Origin: Flaccisagitta enflata | Taxonomy: Eukaryota; Chaetognatha; Sagittoidea; Aphragmophora | Assembly (NCBI GenBank): GCA_965153355.1 | Contig: OZ231127.1 | Span: 4,712,001 to 4,776,000, forward strand | DNA: 64,000 bases | Direction of reading: 5' to 3' | In this document: positions 13,993 to 23,888 of the stretch, piece by piece | Layout of the letters: the number at the start of each line of letters is the position of its first letter | Position numbering within the stretch: position 1 is the stretch's first letter | The notes under the pieces: generated by a model | Told to the model about the DNA's origin: nothing | Seen by the model: the letters and a program-made list of their open reading frames with translations, nothing else | Databases searched by the model: none | Position numbers and translations under genes: made by a program

Positions 13993-14904
13993 TCAAGTCA
14001 TTTGGATATCGCTGAGCGCTGTTAGAGGACGACGATTGAGAATTCCTTCAACTTCGACAAAGGCAGTGTTGAAGGCGTCGGCGACGTGGAGGATGGCGCC
14101 AGTCGAGATGGAAGCAAGATGGCGCTTAAAGAGAGCGACGATTCTCTCCCACGCCCCTCCATAGTGGGGTGTCCTCGGCGTGATAAAATCCCACCGAAGG
14201 CCGCGCCGCTGCAATTCGGGAGTTGACGAGCGGTTCCAAGCTTCCATCTCCTTCTTGAGGATATTATTGGCGCCTACTAGATTCGTCCCGCAATCTGATG
14301 TGAAACGGCGGATTCCTGGGCGCCTTGCTGCAAAGCGGATGATTGCATTTACCATCGCATCGGCTGACATGTTGAAGAGCAATTCCACATGGACGGCGCG
14401 TGACACGAAACAGGTGAACACTGCGATCCACACCTTGTGATCAGCACGCCCGTTCATCTTAACTAGGAAATGCCCCATGACATCCAATCCAGTCTCTGCA
14501 AAGACAGGTGCAGGATTGACGCGATTTGATGGGAGATTGGCCATTTGCTGATTTGCGTTCTTTTTAAAGTTCTTCTGGCATCTGAAGCACGTGTTGACGA
14601 CGCTCTTGACAGCCTGAAGACCTTTTGTAATCCACACAAATTGGCGTAATTGGCACAATGTATGCTTTGCACCCGCGTGAAAATCATTGTGATGATAATG
14701 GCGAATTAATGATTTCACATTCTCGTCTTTTGGCGGCAGGATGAAGGGAAATTTAGCGTCATGTGCGATGTCGGCGTTTTCCAATCGACTGCCGACGCGA
14801 ATGATACCGTCGTCGTCGACGAAAGGATTCAATTTCCGCATCTCTTTATTTTTTATGATGAAGTCATGACGGCTTTCTGGTTTAAAGACTTTTCCCAACT
14901 CCAA
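13993..14904 (-). CDS. BEL/Pao integrase domain
   Basis: 303-residue open stretch. The N-terminal zinc-binding region has H72-x3-H76 and C106-x2-C109 (HHNDFHAG, CFRC). The DDE core is complete: D141 in GLDVMGHF, D204 in FTSDCGTN, E253 in HYGGAWERIV, the usual BEL/Pao sequence contexts. It ends in ILNRRPLTALSD, a typical post-core motif. Integrase joins the element's cDNA to host DNA in the nucleus. The frame is offset from the upstream RNase H ORF, which it overlaps by 23 bases. The catalytic residues are intact even though the polyprotein frame is not. Confidence 0.85.
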   Translation of the reverse strand: MELGKVFKPESRHDFIIKNKEMRKLNPFVDDDGIIRVGSRLENADIAHDAKFPFILPPKDENVKSLIRHYHHNDFHAGAKHTLCQLRQFVWITKGLQAVKSVVNTCFRCQKNFKKNANQQMANLPSNRVNPAPVFAETGLDVMGHFLVKMNGRADHKVWIAVFTCFVSRAVHVELLFNMSADAMVNAIIRFAARRPGIRRFTSDCGTNLVGANNILKKEMEAWNRSSTPELQRRGLRWDFITPRTPHYGGAWERIVALFKRHLASISTGAILHVADAFNTAFVEVEGILNRRPLTALSDIQMT

Positions 14905-15673
14905 TTGTTCGAAGACGTCTGAATAATGATGCGCTGCATTGACTTGAGCTGTTGCGCGCCTCCTCCAAAACGTCTTGCGTCACTTCCGGTTTAGGAAGGA
15001 GATCCCTTGCTGCTCGTGTCTTCGCCCTTGGATACGCTCTCCACCTTTTGACTGCGATAAGAACCATGCCGATGATCCGCAACTTATGCATCCATTTTCC
15101 CCGAGAAGCTGCTGCAAGAAGTATCGAATCAGCCATGTTTCTTTTCTTTTTCAGCCACATACAATGCGGCGACTTGTGCAGAAATAGGGCACGTCCGATG
15201 TTCGTCTTTGGCCATTGATCTTCGGGAAGGCGCAAAAATGCAGGACCGTGATGGAATTGGCGCCATTTTTCGGCTTCATGGGCCTGGATGCCAATGCTAC
15301 AGTGGTCTGCAGGGTTGTTTAAATCAACCCAGCGCCACTGTTGAGGATCAGACCCGCTATGGATCTTGGAGAGACGATTGGCGAAAAATACAGGCCTCGG
15401 TTTCGCCGGATTGTAAATCATCTTCAGTGCAGATTCAGAATCAGACCAAAATCTGACGAGATTGTGATTCGATGGTCCTTCCGACGAAGCGTTTGAGCTG
15501 CACTGCTTTTCTGCGGATACAATCCGACGCGTGGAACGCTGTTGATGAGAAGCACGTTTGGGATTAAGTGGAATGGCGTGAGATTTGGAGGCGATGAACA
15601 ATGTGAACACCTCCATCTCGATTGACTTGACGTCGATATGCAACTGCTCCATATCCGCCTTTTGGAGCCGCAT
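14882..15673 (-). pseudogene. BEL/Pao RNase H region and linker to integrase
   Basis: 263-residue open stretch. FWSDSESALKMI, FFANRLSKIHSGS, WRWVDLNNPADHCS and a following EKW segment match the C-terminal half of the RNase H domain and the tether before integrase in BEL/Pao polyproteins. RNase H degrades the RNA strand of the RNA-DNA hybrid during reverse transcription. The N-terminal half of the domain lies upstream in other frames, so the enzyme is interrupted here. Compositions such as KKKRN and repeated SS suggest frame slips within the ORF as well. Confidence 0.7.
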
Positions 15674-15689
15674 CGCAAGATCTCAATTG

Positions 15690-16082
15690 TTATTTCATAA
15701 TGTCACCTATTATGTGCCGCCATTCCTGGCGTTGGTGTTGTTGTAGAAAGAGGCCAAGATGAAGTGTAGCGGAAGAGGATTCCTCGGCGCTCTCTTCCAA
15801 GGGCGAATCCCATCCCACTTCTTGTGGGCGTGAGAGTTGAAGATGTCGTCTGCCGATGTATACGCTTGGGCTCCAAAATCCCAATGGATCATAAAGTTTT
15901 CCCAGCTTTGCTGGAGACCAATTGACGAGGTGTTTTTGCTCTAAGAGTTTTGAATTCTTCGTGCGGGTGAAGATATGAAAACGTCTTCCGCCGGAAGCCA
16001 TAGAGACGCCCAACACCTTCGTCGGAGCATCATCTTGCTTATCTGAGATGGGAATCAGCGCGTTCGGATCTCCATCCATCAA
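15690..16082 (-). pseudogene. RT connection / start of RNase H region
   Basis: 130-residue open stretch with KVLGVSMASGGRRFHIFT and KLGKLYDPLGFWSPSVYI. This is the conserved segment that follows the RT palm in BEL/Pao elements. From about 15892 an overlapping frame also reads plausibly, so a one-base slip is likely inside this ORF. Confidence 0.65.
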
Positions 16083-16097
16083 TTGCCGCGCAGTGCT

Positions 16098-16883
16098 CTA
16101 CCACTTCACAAGATCCATCCCGCCTTCAGCCGCCGCCGCCACTGCATCCACCTTCAACTGCAACGCTTCAACCATTGATTTCAAATCCCCACTTCCGTCG
16201 TCGGCGTAGAAGCCGAAGCGAATAAGATCGTAGACATTGTAGGGATATTTGGGCCGGATTACTTCAGCATGCTTTCTGACGGTGAAAGGCGTGGCGAATG
16301 AGCTGGATTGGCTGCCGAAGACATGTGATAAGAACAGATTCAAATGGCTTCATGATGCGGTCTTGAACCAAGAATCTGAACAGATCAGCGTCGTCAGGGT
16401 GGACGCGGATCTGGTGGAAGAACGCCTTTATGTCACACATAAAGGCGATCTTCCACTGAACTGGCAGGCAACATGAGATGTCCATTAGCTATTCATCAAA
16501 TTTGGACCTCAACGAGCAAATCATTGAGTGAGATCCCGTCGGTCACCGCACGCGCCGTGACATGCGCGCGTTTTCCAGCCTTGATTCAATATGAAGCGGC
16601 AAGTACCAGCGCGGCTTCTCAATGCCGTCGTCGTCGTCGACGTTGTCAATCTCAATCGCCACTCCCGTCTCGTAAAACTTCTCGATTTCACGGAAGACTC
16701 TTTCTTTGAAGGCTGGATCACGCTTGAAACGCGTTGGTTACCGAGAGTCGCTTCATCGCAGTTGGTCGTGATTTTACTCTTCTCAGAATGATGATTTTCT
16801 CGTGATGAAATTTCCATGTGACGGGAGCAAAGTACTTTTTCACAATTGGGCAAAAATATGTCTTTTCCTCTAACGTTTTGCAC
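16098..16883 (-). pseudogene. BEL/Pao reverse transcriptase domain, split over frames
   Basis: Three overlapping minus-strand pieces. The upstream piece (16883-16521) carries fingers-like sequence. 16485-16264 has motif A: D18 in AFMCDIKAFFHQIRVHPDD. 16343-16098 has the following HVFGSQSSSFAT segment and the catalytic YADD (Y46-A-D-D49). Motif A and YADD lie in different frames, so a one-base shift falls near 16330. RT copies the element RNA into DNA. Both catalytic motifs are visible, but no single frame spans them. Confidence 0.75.
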
Positions 16884-16904
16884 GCTCTGACATTTTCAAG
16901 GGAA

Positions 16905-17600
16905 TCACCCATCTCCTCTTGAGGCGATTGATGATGCAAAGTCATGGTAGAAGATGCGGTCAATGTTGCTGTTGAGGACGCGATTGTCGAGGATGCGATC
17001 GATGTTATCGTTGAGGACGCGGTCATCCGTCGCGATAGCGTTGATCGACGCAATATCTCGTCCTCTCTTGCCCGTTTTTCCACATACAGTCCAGAATAGA
17101 CATCTGAAGCAAGTCAAAGATCCTGAAGGCCCTCGCCAGATTTCTTGAGCGATGGCGGCATCCGCATGCGCCGCTCCGATGATCATCATCACGCCTTCAG
17201 CTTCTGGAAATTTTATGCGCCGATGTGAGGTTGATCGATGGTCATGCGGAGAAAGGAGGAATGTGCGTTCACTCGTTAATAAATCACCTGTCGTCGTTGG
17301 CGTCCGCGTATTCTTCGTCGACCGACATAGTGAATGATGCGTAAGCGATCCTCAACAACATGACTTCCCACAGTAATCACGGTCATTTGCACTGTTTTTG
17401 TTGGAATCAGAAAGATCAGGCAACATTGGTACTGATCACGTCGCGATCAGCGCCTATCGATCGCAGCGTAAATCGTCCCGCACCGAAAAATTGTTTATGA
17501 TCACTGGAACAATCGGACGGACAACGTCGTCGAATGAAGGGACGGACCGCACGTTGCAATCGCCGCCAGTCCGTGGCGTTAGAAGAGATCACCTCCGTAG
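16905..17600 (-). pseudogene. BEL/Pao aspartic protease region, broken
   Basis: The end of the 17416 ORF reads SIGADRDVIST, where an aspartic protease active site (Asp-Ser/Thr-Gly type) is expected, but I do not see an intact D-x-G there. In another frame 17192-16905 begins MMMIIGAAHADAAIAQEIW, then RGPSGSLTCFR and FWTVCGK, which matches the conserved C-terminal part of BEL/Pao proteases (a hydrophobic I-G stretch, then RGP-G, then a W-x-V-x-G end). The protease would cut the Gag-Pol polyprotein. Frame changes separate the two halves. Confidence 0.6.
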
Positions 17601-18075
17601 GATTGGCTGCTTCCGCCGTCGTTGGAGCTGTTGGTGCTGCTGGCCGCATCCTCTGACTTTTTGAAGAGGGCCAGCGGTACTTTATTTCCCTGCTTATTTT
17701 CTCCTTTCTTCTCTTCCTTTTCTTCTTTTTCTTGTAGGTGCGCCCGTGGAGAATCGTTGCGTGCCGCTTCTTGCAGGTTTGGCAAGTCGGTCTGTTCGCG
17801 CATCCTTTGGCGTTGTGTCCTGGCGCGAGACAGTGGAAGCAAAGACGACGAGACATGATCTTTTGAACTCTCGCGTCCACTTCCAACTCTAACAGCTGAT
17901 GACATTCTTCTGTTTGATGCATTCCACTGCAGACGTTGCAGCGGTCCGTCGACTGCGTCTTTTGCTTGCCATTGGTCAAAGCATCTTCATATGATGATGG
18001 CGCTTCTTTCTCTGTAGTTGCGACTGCTGCCACTGATGCTGTTTTGCAGCTTGCGCCTTTGTTGCGCTGAATCAC
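17416..18075 (-). CDS. Gag zinc-finger region
   Basis: 219-residue open stretch with three evenly placed zinc knuckle-like motifs: C46-x2-C49-x3-H53-x4-C58, C79-x2-C82-x4-H87-x4-C92 and C98-x2-C101-x3-H105-x4-H110. A Lys/Arg-rich run (KKKKKRKRRKEK) follows. This triple arrangement is typical of BEL/Pao Gag nucleocapsid parts and would bind the genomic RNA. The frame is shifted from the upstream Gag ORF, which overlaps it by about 90 bases. All metal ligands are present. Confidence 0.8.
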   Translation of the reverse strand: MIQRNKGASCKTASVAAVATTEKEAPSSYEDALTNGKQKTQSTDRCNVCSGMHQTEECHQLLELEVDARVQKIMSRRLCFHCLAPGHNAKGCANRPTCQTCKKRHATILHGRTYKKKKKRKRRKEKISREIKYRWPSSKSQRMRPAAPTAPTTAEAANPTEVISSNATDWRRLQRAVRPFIRRRCPSDCSSDHKQFFGAGRFTLRSIGADRDVISTNVA

Positions 18076-19294
18076 CCCATGTCTCGATCATATTGACCAA
18101 GTTGTCGAATGAAAATAATTGTCCATTTTGGGCTGCTTCATGTTGCTTTTCCCAGAATTTATCTGCAAGATGAGGGACCCTCTTGAGGATCTCCTGCAGC
18201 AGCTCGTCACGATAGCATTTGTTGCACTTCTCCACAGGTCCTCGCAATCTTCTTTGCCTTTGCAACCTTGCAGACAAATTGAAATGCCTTGCATGGTCGG
18301 CCGACTGGATCTTCGCCTCCGCGACGATTTCGTTGAACAGCGCCGCAATGTTGCAGCGCCTCGCCATGAAGACGACGTCCATTTTTGCGAAGGCGTCGTC
18401 AATTTCTCCTCTTGCTGTCGCTTCAGTTGCATCAATCGTCGCAGTTTCGATGATCTCTTTTGCCGGACCAGCAAACCACTTAGGCAATTCCAATAAGATG
18501 TCCATTTGCGTCAAGCCCTCATGCTTCTCAGCATCTTTGAACTTCCTCTTCCACATCATAAAGTCGGTGGATGAAAGCTCCTGCAGAGGCTTCTCAGGTC
18601 TTGCTCTCTCCAACGCTTTGAGGCCGACCTCCCTTGCTCGCATGAGATCATTGTACGTCGCTCTTTCCAAAAACCTGTCCAGAGCCGGATTGTTGGGCAT
18701 CTGAACATGGACTTCCGGTTGACGGGCTACTTGATGATGCTCCACTTGATGATACGCTGGGGGTTGTTGGATGAAGGCGTATTGACCCCCGACTTTTACC
18801 GGAGATCTCTTCTTGGTGGTTTTTACACTCCACCCAACTTCCTCTTGCTGATTCACTTGTTGTTGACGATCATCTTGATGGAATCTGGGAGCATCAAAAT
18901 CTTGGCGGACGTACTGTCGCTGTTGTTGTTCTTCTTTTCGTTGTCTCTCTTCTGCTCTCGCTGCGGCAAGGTCAAAGTCTCTCTGCTGAATCTGCATCTT
19001 CAAACTATCCACTTCTTGCTGCAAACGTTGATTCTGCTGGATGACTTCCGCTTGAGGCGTTGCTAGAGGCGCTTGCGCTACTTTCGGCGCCTTTGGCTGC
19101 AATCCACTCGTTGTCTTCTTGGGAGCGACTTTTCTTCTTTCTTTATCTTGCAGCTGCTGTGCCAACTTCGCGTCAGCGGCCTCTTGCTTCTGCCTCCTGC
19201 GCATCGCCTCCGTCGCATCACCTCCGCTTCCGGCTGTGTTGAAGACCTTTTCCTCTTGATGGGGAGGACCAGTCTCCCTTCTAGCAAGAACCAA
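17987..19294 (-). CDS. Gag central region with coiled coil
   Basis: 435-residue open stretch. It holds a predicted coiled coil at about residues 75-125 (QNQRLQQEVDSLKMQI and onward). Then comes a Gag-like helical region beginning around PNNPALDRFLERATYNDLM, with PLQELSSTDFMMWKRKFKDAEKH and later KFWEKQHEAAQNG, resembling the gag-associated segment found before the zinc fingers in BEL/Pao elements. It shares a frame with the Gln-rich ORF upstream and is separated from it by one TGA (19310-19312). Its own stop is followed by the zinc-finger ORF in another frame. Confidence 0.7.
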   Translation of the reverse strand: MVLARRETGPPHQEEKVFNTAGSGGDATEAMRRRQKQEAADAKLAQQLQDKERRKVAPKKTTSGLQPKAPKVAQAPLATPQAEVIQQNQRLQQEVDSLKMQIQQRDFDLAAARAEERQRKEEQQQRQYVRQDFDAPRFHQDDRQQQVNQQEEVGWSVKTTKKRSPVKVGGQYAFIQQPPAYHQVEHHQVARQPEVHVQMPNNPALDRFLERATYNDLMRAREVGLKALERARPEKPLQELSSTDFMMWKRKFKDAEKHEGLTQMDILLELPKWFAGPAKEIIETATIDATEATARGEIDDAFAKMDVVFMARRCNIAALFNEIVAEAKIQSADHARHFNLSARLQRQRRLRGPVEKCNKCYRDELLQEILKRVPHLADKFWEKQHEAAQNGQLFSFDNLVNMIETWGDSAQQRRKLQNSISGSSRNYRERSAIII

Positions 19295-19309
19295 TCTGCT
19301 TCTCGAAGA

Positions 19310-20698
19310 TCACTTCCAGTGCGGTAGGGAGAATCGTTGCTGCTGGGGTTTGATGATGCCAGTCCTGATGCTGTTGCTGTTGTTAAGCCGTTGCTGCTGC
19401 CACTGTTGATGTTGAAGCTGCTGTTGCTGGTCAGGATGCTGTTGCTGTTCATTCTGCTGCTGCAGTTGACGCTGACGCTGTCCTTGCTGCTGCTGCTGCT
19501 CCAACTGTTGCTGCTGCTGCATCGGCTGCTTGACGGACGTTTCCACTGACTGCACATGACGTTGCTGTATGTTCGAATTGAACAATCCCGGATTGAAATT
19601 TTTGAAGATAGATCGACGGTCTTTTGGCGGATGCTGCGGCTGCTGCTGGTCCAGCTCAGACAGTTGTCTAAGCTTCACATCCCGCTGCTCTAAAGCTCCA
19701 CCAATGCCGCCGTCGTTCAGGCTATTCCAGTGCTTTCGTTGCATTTCTGCCGCATTGTTGAATACTCCTGCTCTTCTATCTTCATCTCGTTGCTGCTGCT
19801 GGCGAAAGTTACACATTCTGTCATATAACTCTTTGTCTTCTTGTGATGAGCTTCGCTGTTGGAATCCCAATGGCACCGCGATCGGCGCCTTTGGAGCTGT
19901 TGCTGCACCACCACCTTCACCTTCAGCCATCATGCGCAGACGTTGATCTGCAAGGCGTTGCTGTCTCTCTTCTTCTGTCTCCTCACTGACGTTCATGCTT
20001 TCGACAAGATGGTTGTTTGAAGCTGGAGGATCCACTACCACCGCTGGGATTGCGGCGGAAGGTTGCTGTTGCTGCTGCTGTTGCTGTTGCGTATTTTCTC
20101 CTGCATCGTTTTGCCGCTGTTGTTGTTGTTCGTGCGGCTGCATTGCCGTTTGGTGTTGTCGCAGCTCTTGTTGTTGTTGCTGTTGCTGTTGTTGTTGCTG
20201 TTGGTCGTATTGTTGTTGTTGTTGAGCGCCGGCTGCAGGATCTTGTTGACAAAATTGTTGGAGTTGCTGCAACTGCTGCTGCTGCAACAGCTCTTGTTGC
20301 TGCCGTTGAGCCGTCGTTTGCTGCTGCTCCTGTGGTCGGTGGAGTTGACGTTGCTGTTGGAGTTGCTGCTGCTGCATCTGCAATTGATGCTGCTGCTGTT
20401 GCTCCTGTTGCTGTCGCTGCTCCTCCTCCCGTTGTTGCTGCTGCATATCGTCAATCAGCCGACGGCCTTGTCGCATTTCCTCCTCCAACTGCCTGCCCCA
20501 TCTGTCTCTCTCAGCACTCCTGTTGACGAAGCGTCGCCTCGCCCTCTCCTGCGGCGTCAATCCGTTGATGATCCCGCGGCCTCTTGCAAGAGCGTCGGCG
20601 TCGTCGAGATCCGCAAGCATGTCGTCAGCTTGCTCCATCGGAGCTACGCGCAGGTTCAATTTCCGAGACCAAATCTGATACCCATTGATTGACGGCAT
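19310..20698 (-). CDS. Gag glutamine-rich region
   Basis: 462-residue open stretch. From about residue 85 it is dominated by Gln with Arg, Glu, His and Leu, encoded mostly by CAG and CAA, with repeated runs of three to thirteen Gln. Charged islands (QRKHWNSLND, KDRRSIFKNFNPG) break it up. Long Q-rich disordered regions can drive condensation, which would suit particle assembly; that is inference. The start overlaps the previous Gag ORF by 74 bases in another frame. It ends at a TGA followed by open sequence in the same frame. Confidence 0.65.
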   Translation of the reverse strand: MPSINGYQIWSRKLNLRVAPMEQADDMLADLDDADALARGRGIINGLTPQERARRRFVNRSAERDRWGRQLEEEMRQGRRLIDDMQQQQREEEQRQQQEQQQQHQLQMQQQQLQQQRQLHRPQEQQQTTAQRQQQELLQQQQLQQLQQFCQQDPAAGAQQQQQYDQQQQQQQQQQQQELRQHQTAMQPHEQQQQRQNDAGENTQQQQQQQQQPSAAIPAVVVDPPASNNHLVESMNVSEETEEERQQRLADQRLRMMAEGEGGGAATAPKAPIAVPLGFQQRSSSQEDKELYDRMCNFRQQQQRDEDRRAGVFNNAAEMQRKHWNSLNDGGIGGALEQRDVKLRQLSELDQQQPQHPPKDRRSIFKNFNPGLFNSNIQQRHVQSVETSVKQPMQQQQQLEQQQQQGQRQRQLQQQNEQQQHPDQQQQLQHQQWQQQRLNNSNSIRTGIIKPQQQRFSLPHWK

Positions 20699-21353
20699 CT
20701 CCTCTTTGGATCGGCGGCAGATTTAAAAATTGGCCGCCAGTTGGAGATTGCGCACCATGTCGCGGGACCGGAAGTGGTAGATACTCGGATCCGTCGGGGT
20801 TTGGCGAAGACGTTCGCATCCTTGGAGTCGGAGCGCCGGTAACATTGTCACGGGCGGCGTGAGTGTCAGTTGGGAGACTGTTCCATGAGAATTCGTTGAC
20901 GGGTCTTTTGCGATTCCCAATGTCATTGTGCACTGCGTTCACGATGTCGGCGTTGGAAGGAAAACCCTCTGGATAGTTTTCACGATCAAAGAAACGCATG
21001 GAGTCCCATTCGCGCCGGATTCGACGCAAAGTAGACGCCGCGAATCGAAGAGGGTCGCCGGGCATCGAGTCGAGCGCCATTTGCCTTGCATACGATATGA
21101 AGTCGTAGACCATATCCCGAAGTCCGTGTCGAGCGCCATCTGATTCACAGGCGGCGTCGTCGAAGTCATTCGTTCCTTCGGTGCAAGTAGAAACGGCGTC
21201 GAAAAGGCGCCGGCATCCTTCCATTTCCGCAGTGATGTCGTTCCTCATTGCGCGCAAACGATTCGACCTCGGACACTGATTCAAACCGAAGTGAGATACA
21301 CGAGATGACGTTGAAGCGGTCGAGACGGTGTCGTCGTTGCGCGCGGCTGCCAT
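20625..21353 (-). CDS. Gag N-terminal ORF
   Basis: 242-residue ORF, first in the element after the 5' LTR (start 65 bases from the LTR edge). It opens MAAARNDDTVSTAS and is rich in Arg/Asp with a Pro/Ser/Thr segment near residues 160-210. It probably forms the matrix-like or amino-terminal Gag part; I do not recognise a named domain. The last 25 codons overlap the Gln-rich ORF, which lies in a different frame. Either a programmed frameshift or an indel joins them. Confidence 0.65.
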   Translation of the reverse strand: MAAARNDDTVSTASTSSRVSHFGLNQCPRSNRLRAMRNDITAEMEGCRRLFDAVSTCTEGTNDFDDAACESDGARHGLRDMVYDFISYARQMALDSMPGDPLRFAASTLRRIRREWDSMRFFDRENYPEGFPSNADIVNAVHNDIGNRKRPVNEFSWNSLPTDTHAARDNVTGAPTPRMRTSSPNPDGSEYLPLPVPRHGAQSPTGGQFLNLPPIQRGDAVNQWVSDLVSEIEPARSSDGAS

Positions 21354-21417
21354 TGTCCAATTTCGTTTTCGGAGGTCGAAGACGGAAAGAATCGAGTCGT
21401 TTTTTAAATTGTTGAAA

Positions 21418-22328
21418 TATAATTACGCCCACGAGTTTCAACTGGCACTGTCTATGAGCGTCTATCTGACTGACGACTTGTGGTGAAAGAAAGTTGGCCG
21501 ATTGGAAAATAGGAAGGCGATCGTCTCGTTTATTCCATAAAAATTTCAACAACTGAAGAGAGGGGGGAAAAATGAAAGGGAAAGTGGGCGTTAATTGTGA
21601 TCAGCAAACGCAAAAGATAACATGAAATCGAGATAGGACACAATAAAGGACAGAAACAGCACATGACAACATGTTCATCTTCTTCAGAGCCCATGCCACC
21701 TGATAATACCTGCCCCTGCCCCGGCCCATCCCATTAGATTCATCCATATCATCCCTATAGCAAGCTGATCGGGCAAGCGGTAAAAACCATGCTAAAATCC
21801 GGCAATAAAAATGCAAAAGGGCAAAAGACAAAAATAACAGACCGGAAACAAGATAAAAACAACGTTAATAAAAGCAAGGACGCGTCTATAAAACTTACTT
21901 TTAGGCCCACTTTCGTTGGTTTCAACCCACAGTCTGTCGAAGTCAAACTAACGTTAATTGTCCGTTCAGTTTATCTGCAATAAAAAGATGAGAGATTATT
22001 GAAATTAGTGAATTCCAAGGGCGCATTCAACCGATCACGAAAAATCAATCAATCACTTTAGGAAGCAATGCCGTAAATAAATAAAATCAATCAATCCAAA
22101 AATTGGATGATACGAAGGACGAGTTACGTATATTTGCCTACGTAGTAAAAACAAATGGCACAAAATCAAGGCGCAACCATATGGTTACCCATCTAGCGTT
22201 CAATATAAAAAATGGCAAGAAACAAAAGACGCGGGCATTGAATAGTAGAGAAAGAGAAAAAGCCAAAAGCACGCAAAAGAGACAAAAGCACACATACCTA
22301 AGAAACGGACGGACATACATTTCTAACA
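21418..22328 (-). repeat. 5' LTR of the BEL/Pao element
   Basis: 911 bp, same length as the 3' LTR. On the minus strand it starts TGTTAGAAATGTATGTCC. The differences from the 3' copy include A/G at the equivalent of 9214, G-run length, A-run length, T/G, T/C and A/G. Near-identity points to a recent insertion. The small + strand ORF in both LTRs is antisense to the element and is not called a gene. Confidence 0.9.
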
Positions 22329-23480
22329 GATGCATTCCGCCTCATAGCGATACAACCCACCTCTGATGGGTGCCATCCGTCTCCGGGTGACGCTCTCCGC
22401 TGACTCTCCGCTGACGAGCGCAATCCGCTTCTGACAAATTCTATCGGCCCCTGAATTATGCAATCTGCCTCTGTCTGATGCTAACTGCCTCTGCGACTGA
22501 GTAATACATTCTGCCTCCAAGAGATGCAATCCGCCGCTAATGGGTGATATTTGCCTTTAAGTGTTGCTTTTAGCATCACTGATGCCATTTTGACTCCGAG
22601 TGATGCCTCTGCCTCTGTTTCTCCGAATGATACAACTCGCCTCTGACAGATGCAATCTGCCTTTGAGTTATGCCATTCCGCTTCTAGCTTGTGAATGATA
22701 CCTCTGATAGAAGCATTCCGCTTTTGACTTACGCAATCTGTCTCTGATACTTGTGTCCTCGTCTGAGGGCTGCTATCTGCCTCTGACAGATACATTCCGT
22801 CTCAGAGTGATGTTGCCCTCCTCTGATAGATTCTATCTGCATCTGAATGATACAATCTGCCCCCGACAGCTGCATTCAATCTCAGAGTGGTGCGTGATGT
22901 AGCCCTCCTCTGCCCGATGCTATCTGCCTTTGAATTTTTCAACCCAATTTTTCTGAGTGATGCATTCCCCTTCTGACCGATGCATTCCGCTTCCGATCGA
23001 TGCAATTTGCCTCTTACAGATGCCTTCCGTTTCAGAGCGATGTAACCAACCTCTGGCAGATGCAACTCCGCTTCTTAATGGTGCATTCTGTCTCTGGCAG
23101 ATGCAATTCCGCTTCTGAATGACGTACTCTGTCTCTGGCAGATGCATTACGCTCCCGATGGATGCAATTCGCCTCTTACAGATGCCTTCCGTCTCAGAGT
23201 GATGCATGATGTAGCCCTCCTCTGCCCGATGTTATCTGCCTTTGAATTTTTCAACCCGATTTTTTCTGACTGATGCATTCCCCTTCTGACCATTGCATTC
23301 CGCTTCCGATCGATGCAATTTGCCTTTTACAGATGCCTTCCGTCTCAGAGCGATGTAACCAACTTCTGGCAGATGCAATTCCGCCTCTGAATGACGTATT
23401 CTGTCTCTGGCAGATGCAAATTCCGCTTCTGAATGACGTACTCTGTCTCTGACAGATGCATTCCGCCTTTGACGCATCAT
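22329..23480. repeat. GATGCA(A/T)TCCGCCTCTGA minisatellite, higher-order
   Basis: Roughly 20-bp units (GATGCATTCCGC plus TCTGA/CTCTGGCA spacers) repeat with variation. A longer block beginning GTAGCCCTCCTCTGCCCGAT recurs at 22899 and 23211, a 312-bp higher-order period. The BEL/Pao element is inserted into this array. Confidence 0.8.
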
Positions 23481-23888
23481 TCCATTACCCATCAGTCCAT
23501 TGCCCAATTTTCTGTCTCGACATTGCTGATGGCCTTATATGGTGCATGATGAGTAGGGTTTGCCCACCTGCAATAAGTGCTGGTATCATTCCTTCTTTTT
23601 ATTTGTTAGGCCTTAAGGTGTTTAGTGGATGGATGATGGATAAAAGGGTCGTGTTTGACTGCAAGGTAAAAAAAGAATGAAACCACAACAACACAGCAAT
23701 AGCTAGTTAGACAACCATTTTGTTTACGACCGATACAGTTACCGCCAAAGCACAAACACCCGACTATTGCCAGTTATCGCCAGACTCAACAGCATTTCAA
23801 AGACTTCGCAGATCCCTCTCGGGGAACTGATCAAAGCACTAATATGACGAAATCAAACAATACTATCAAGACCCTTTTTTTTTTCTTT

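Larger units (their letters stand above)
9206..22328 (-). mobile_element. 13.1-kb BEL/Pao LTR retrotransposon
   Basis: Two 911-bp direct repeats bound the element, and GATGC is present outside both ends as a 5-bp target duplication. BEL/Pao elements typically make duplications of about this size. On the minus strand the order is 5' LTR, gag with three zinc fingers, protease, reverse transcriptase, RNase H, integrase, an extra coding-like segment, then the 3' LTR. This PR-RT-RH-IN order with these zinc fingers is characteristic of BEL/Pao. A purine-rich tract (AAAAATGGGGCAGAA on the minus strand) directly precedes the 3' LTR. I could not recognise a primer-binding site. The LTRs begin TG on the minus strand but end TA. 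Coding regions are broken by frame changes and stops, so the copy as written is probably not autonomous. Confidence 0.9.

Noticed and set aside
10783-21143. Many + strand ORFs across the retrotransposon (Leu-rich, Cys-rich)
   Set aside because: Shadows of the minus-strand gag-pol; the Leu/Cys/Val runs mirror the CAG/CAA glutamine codons.
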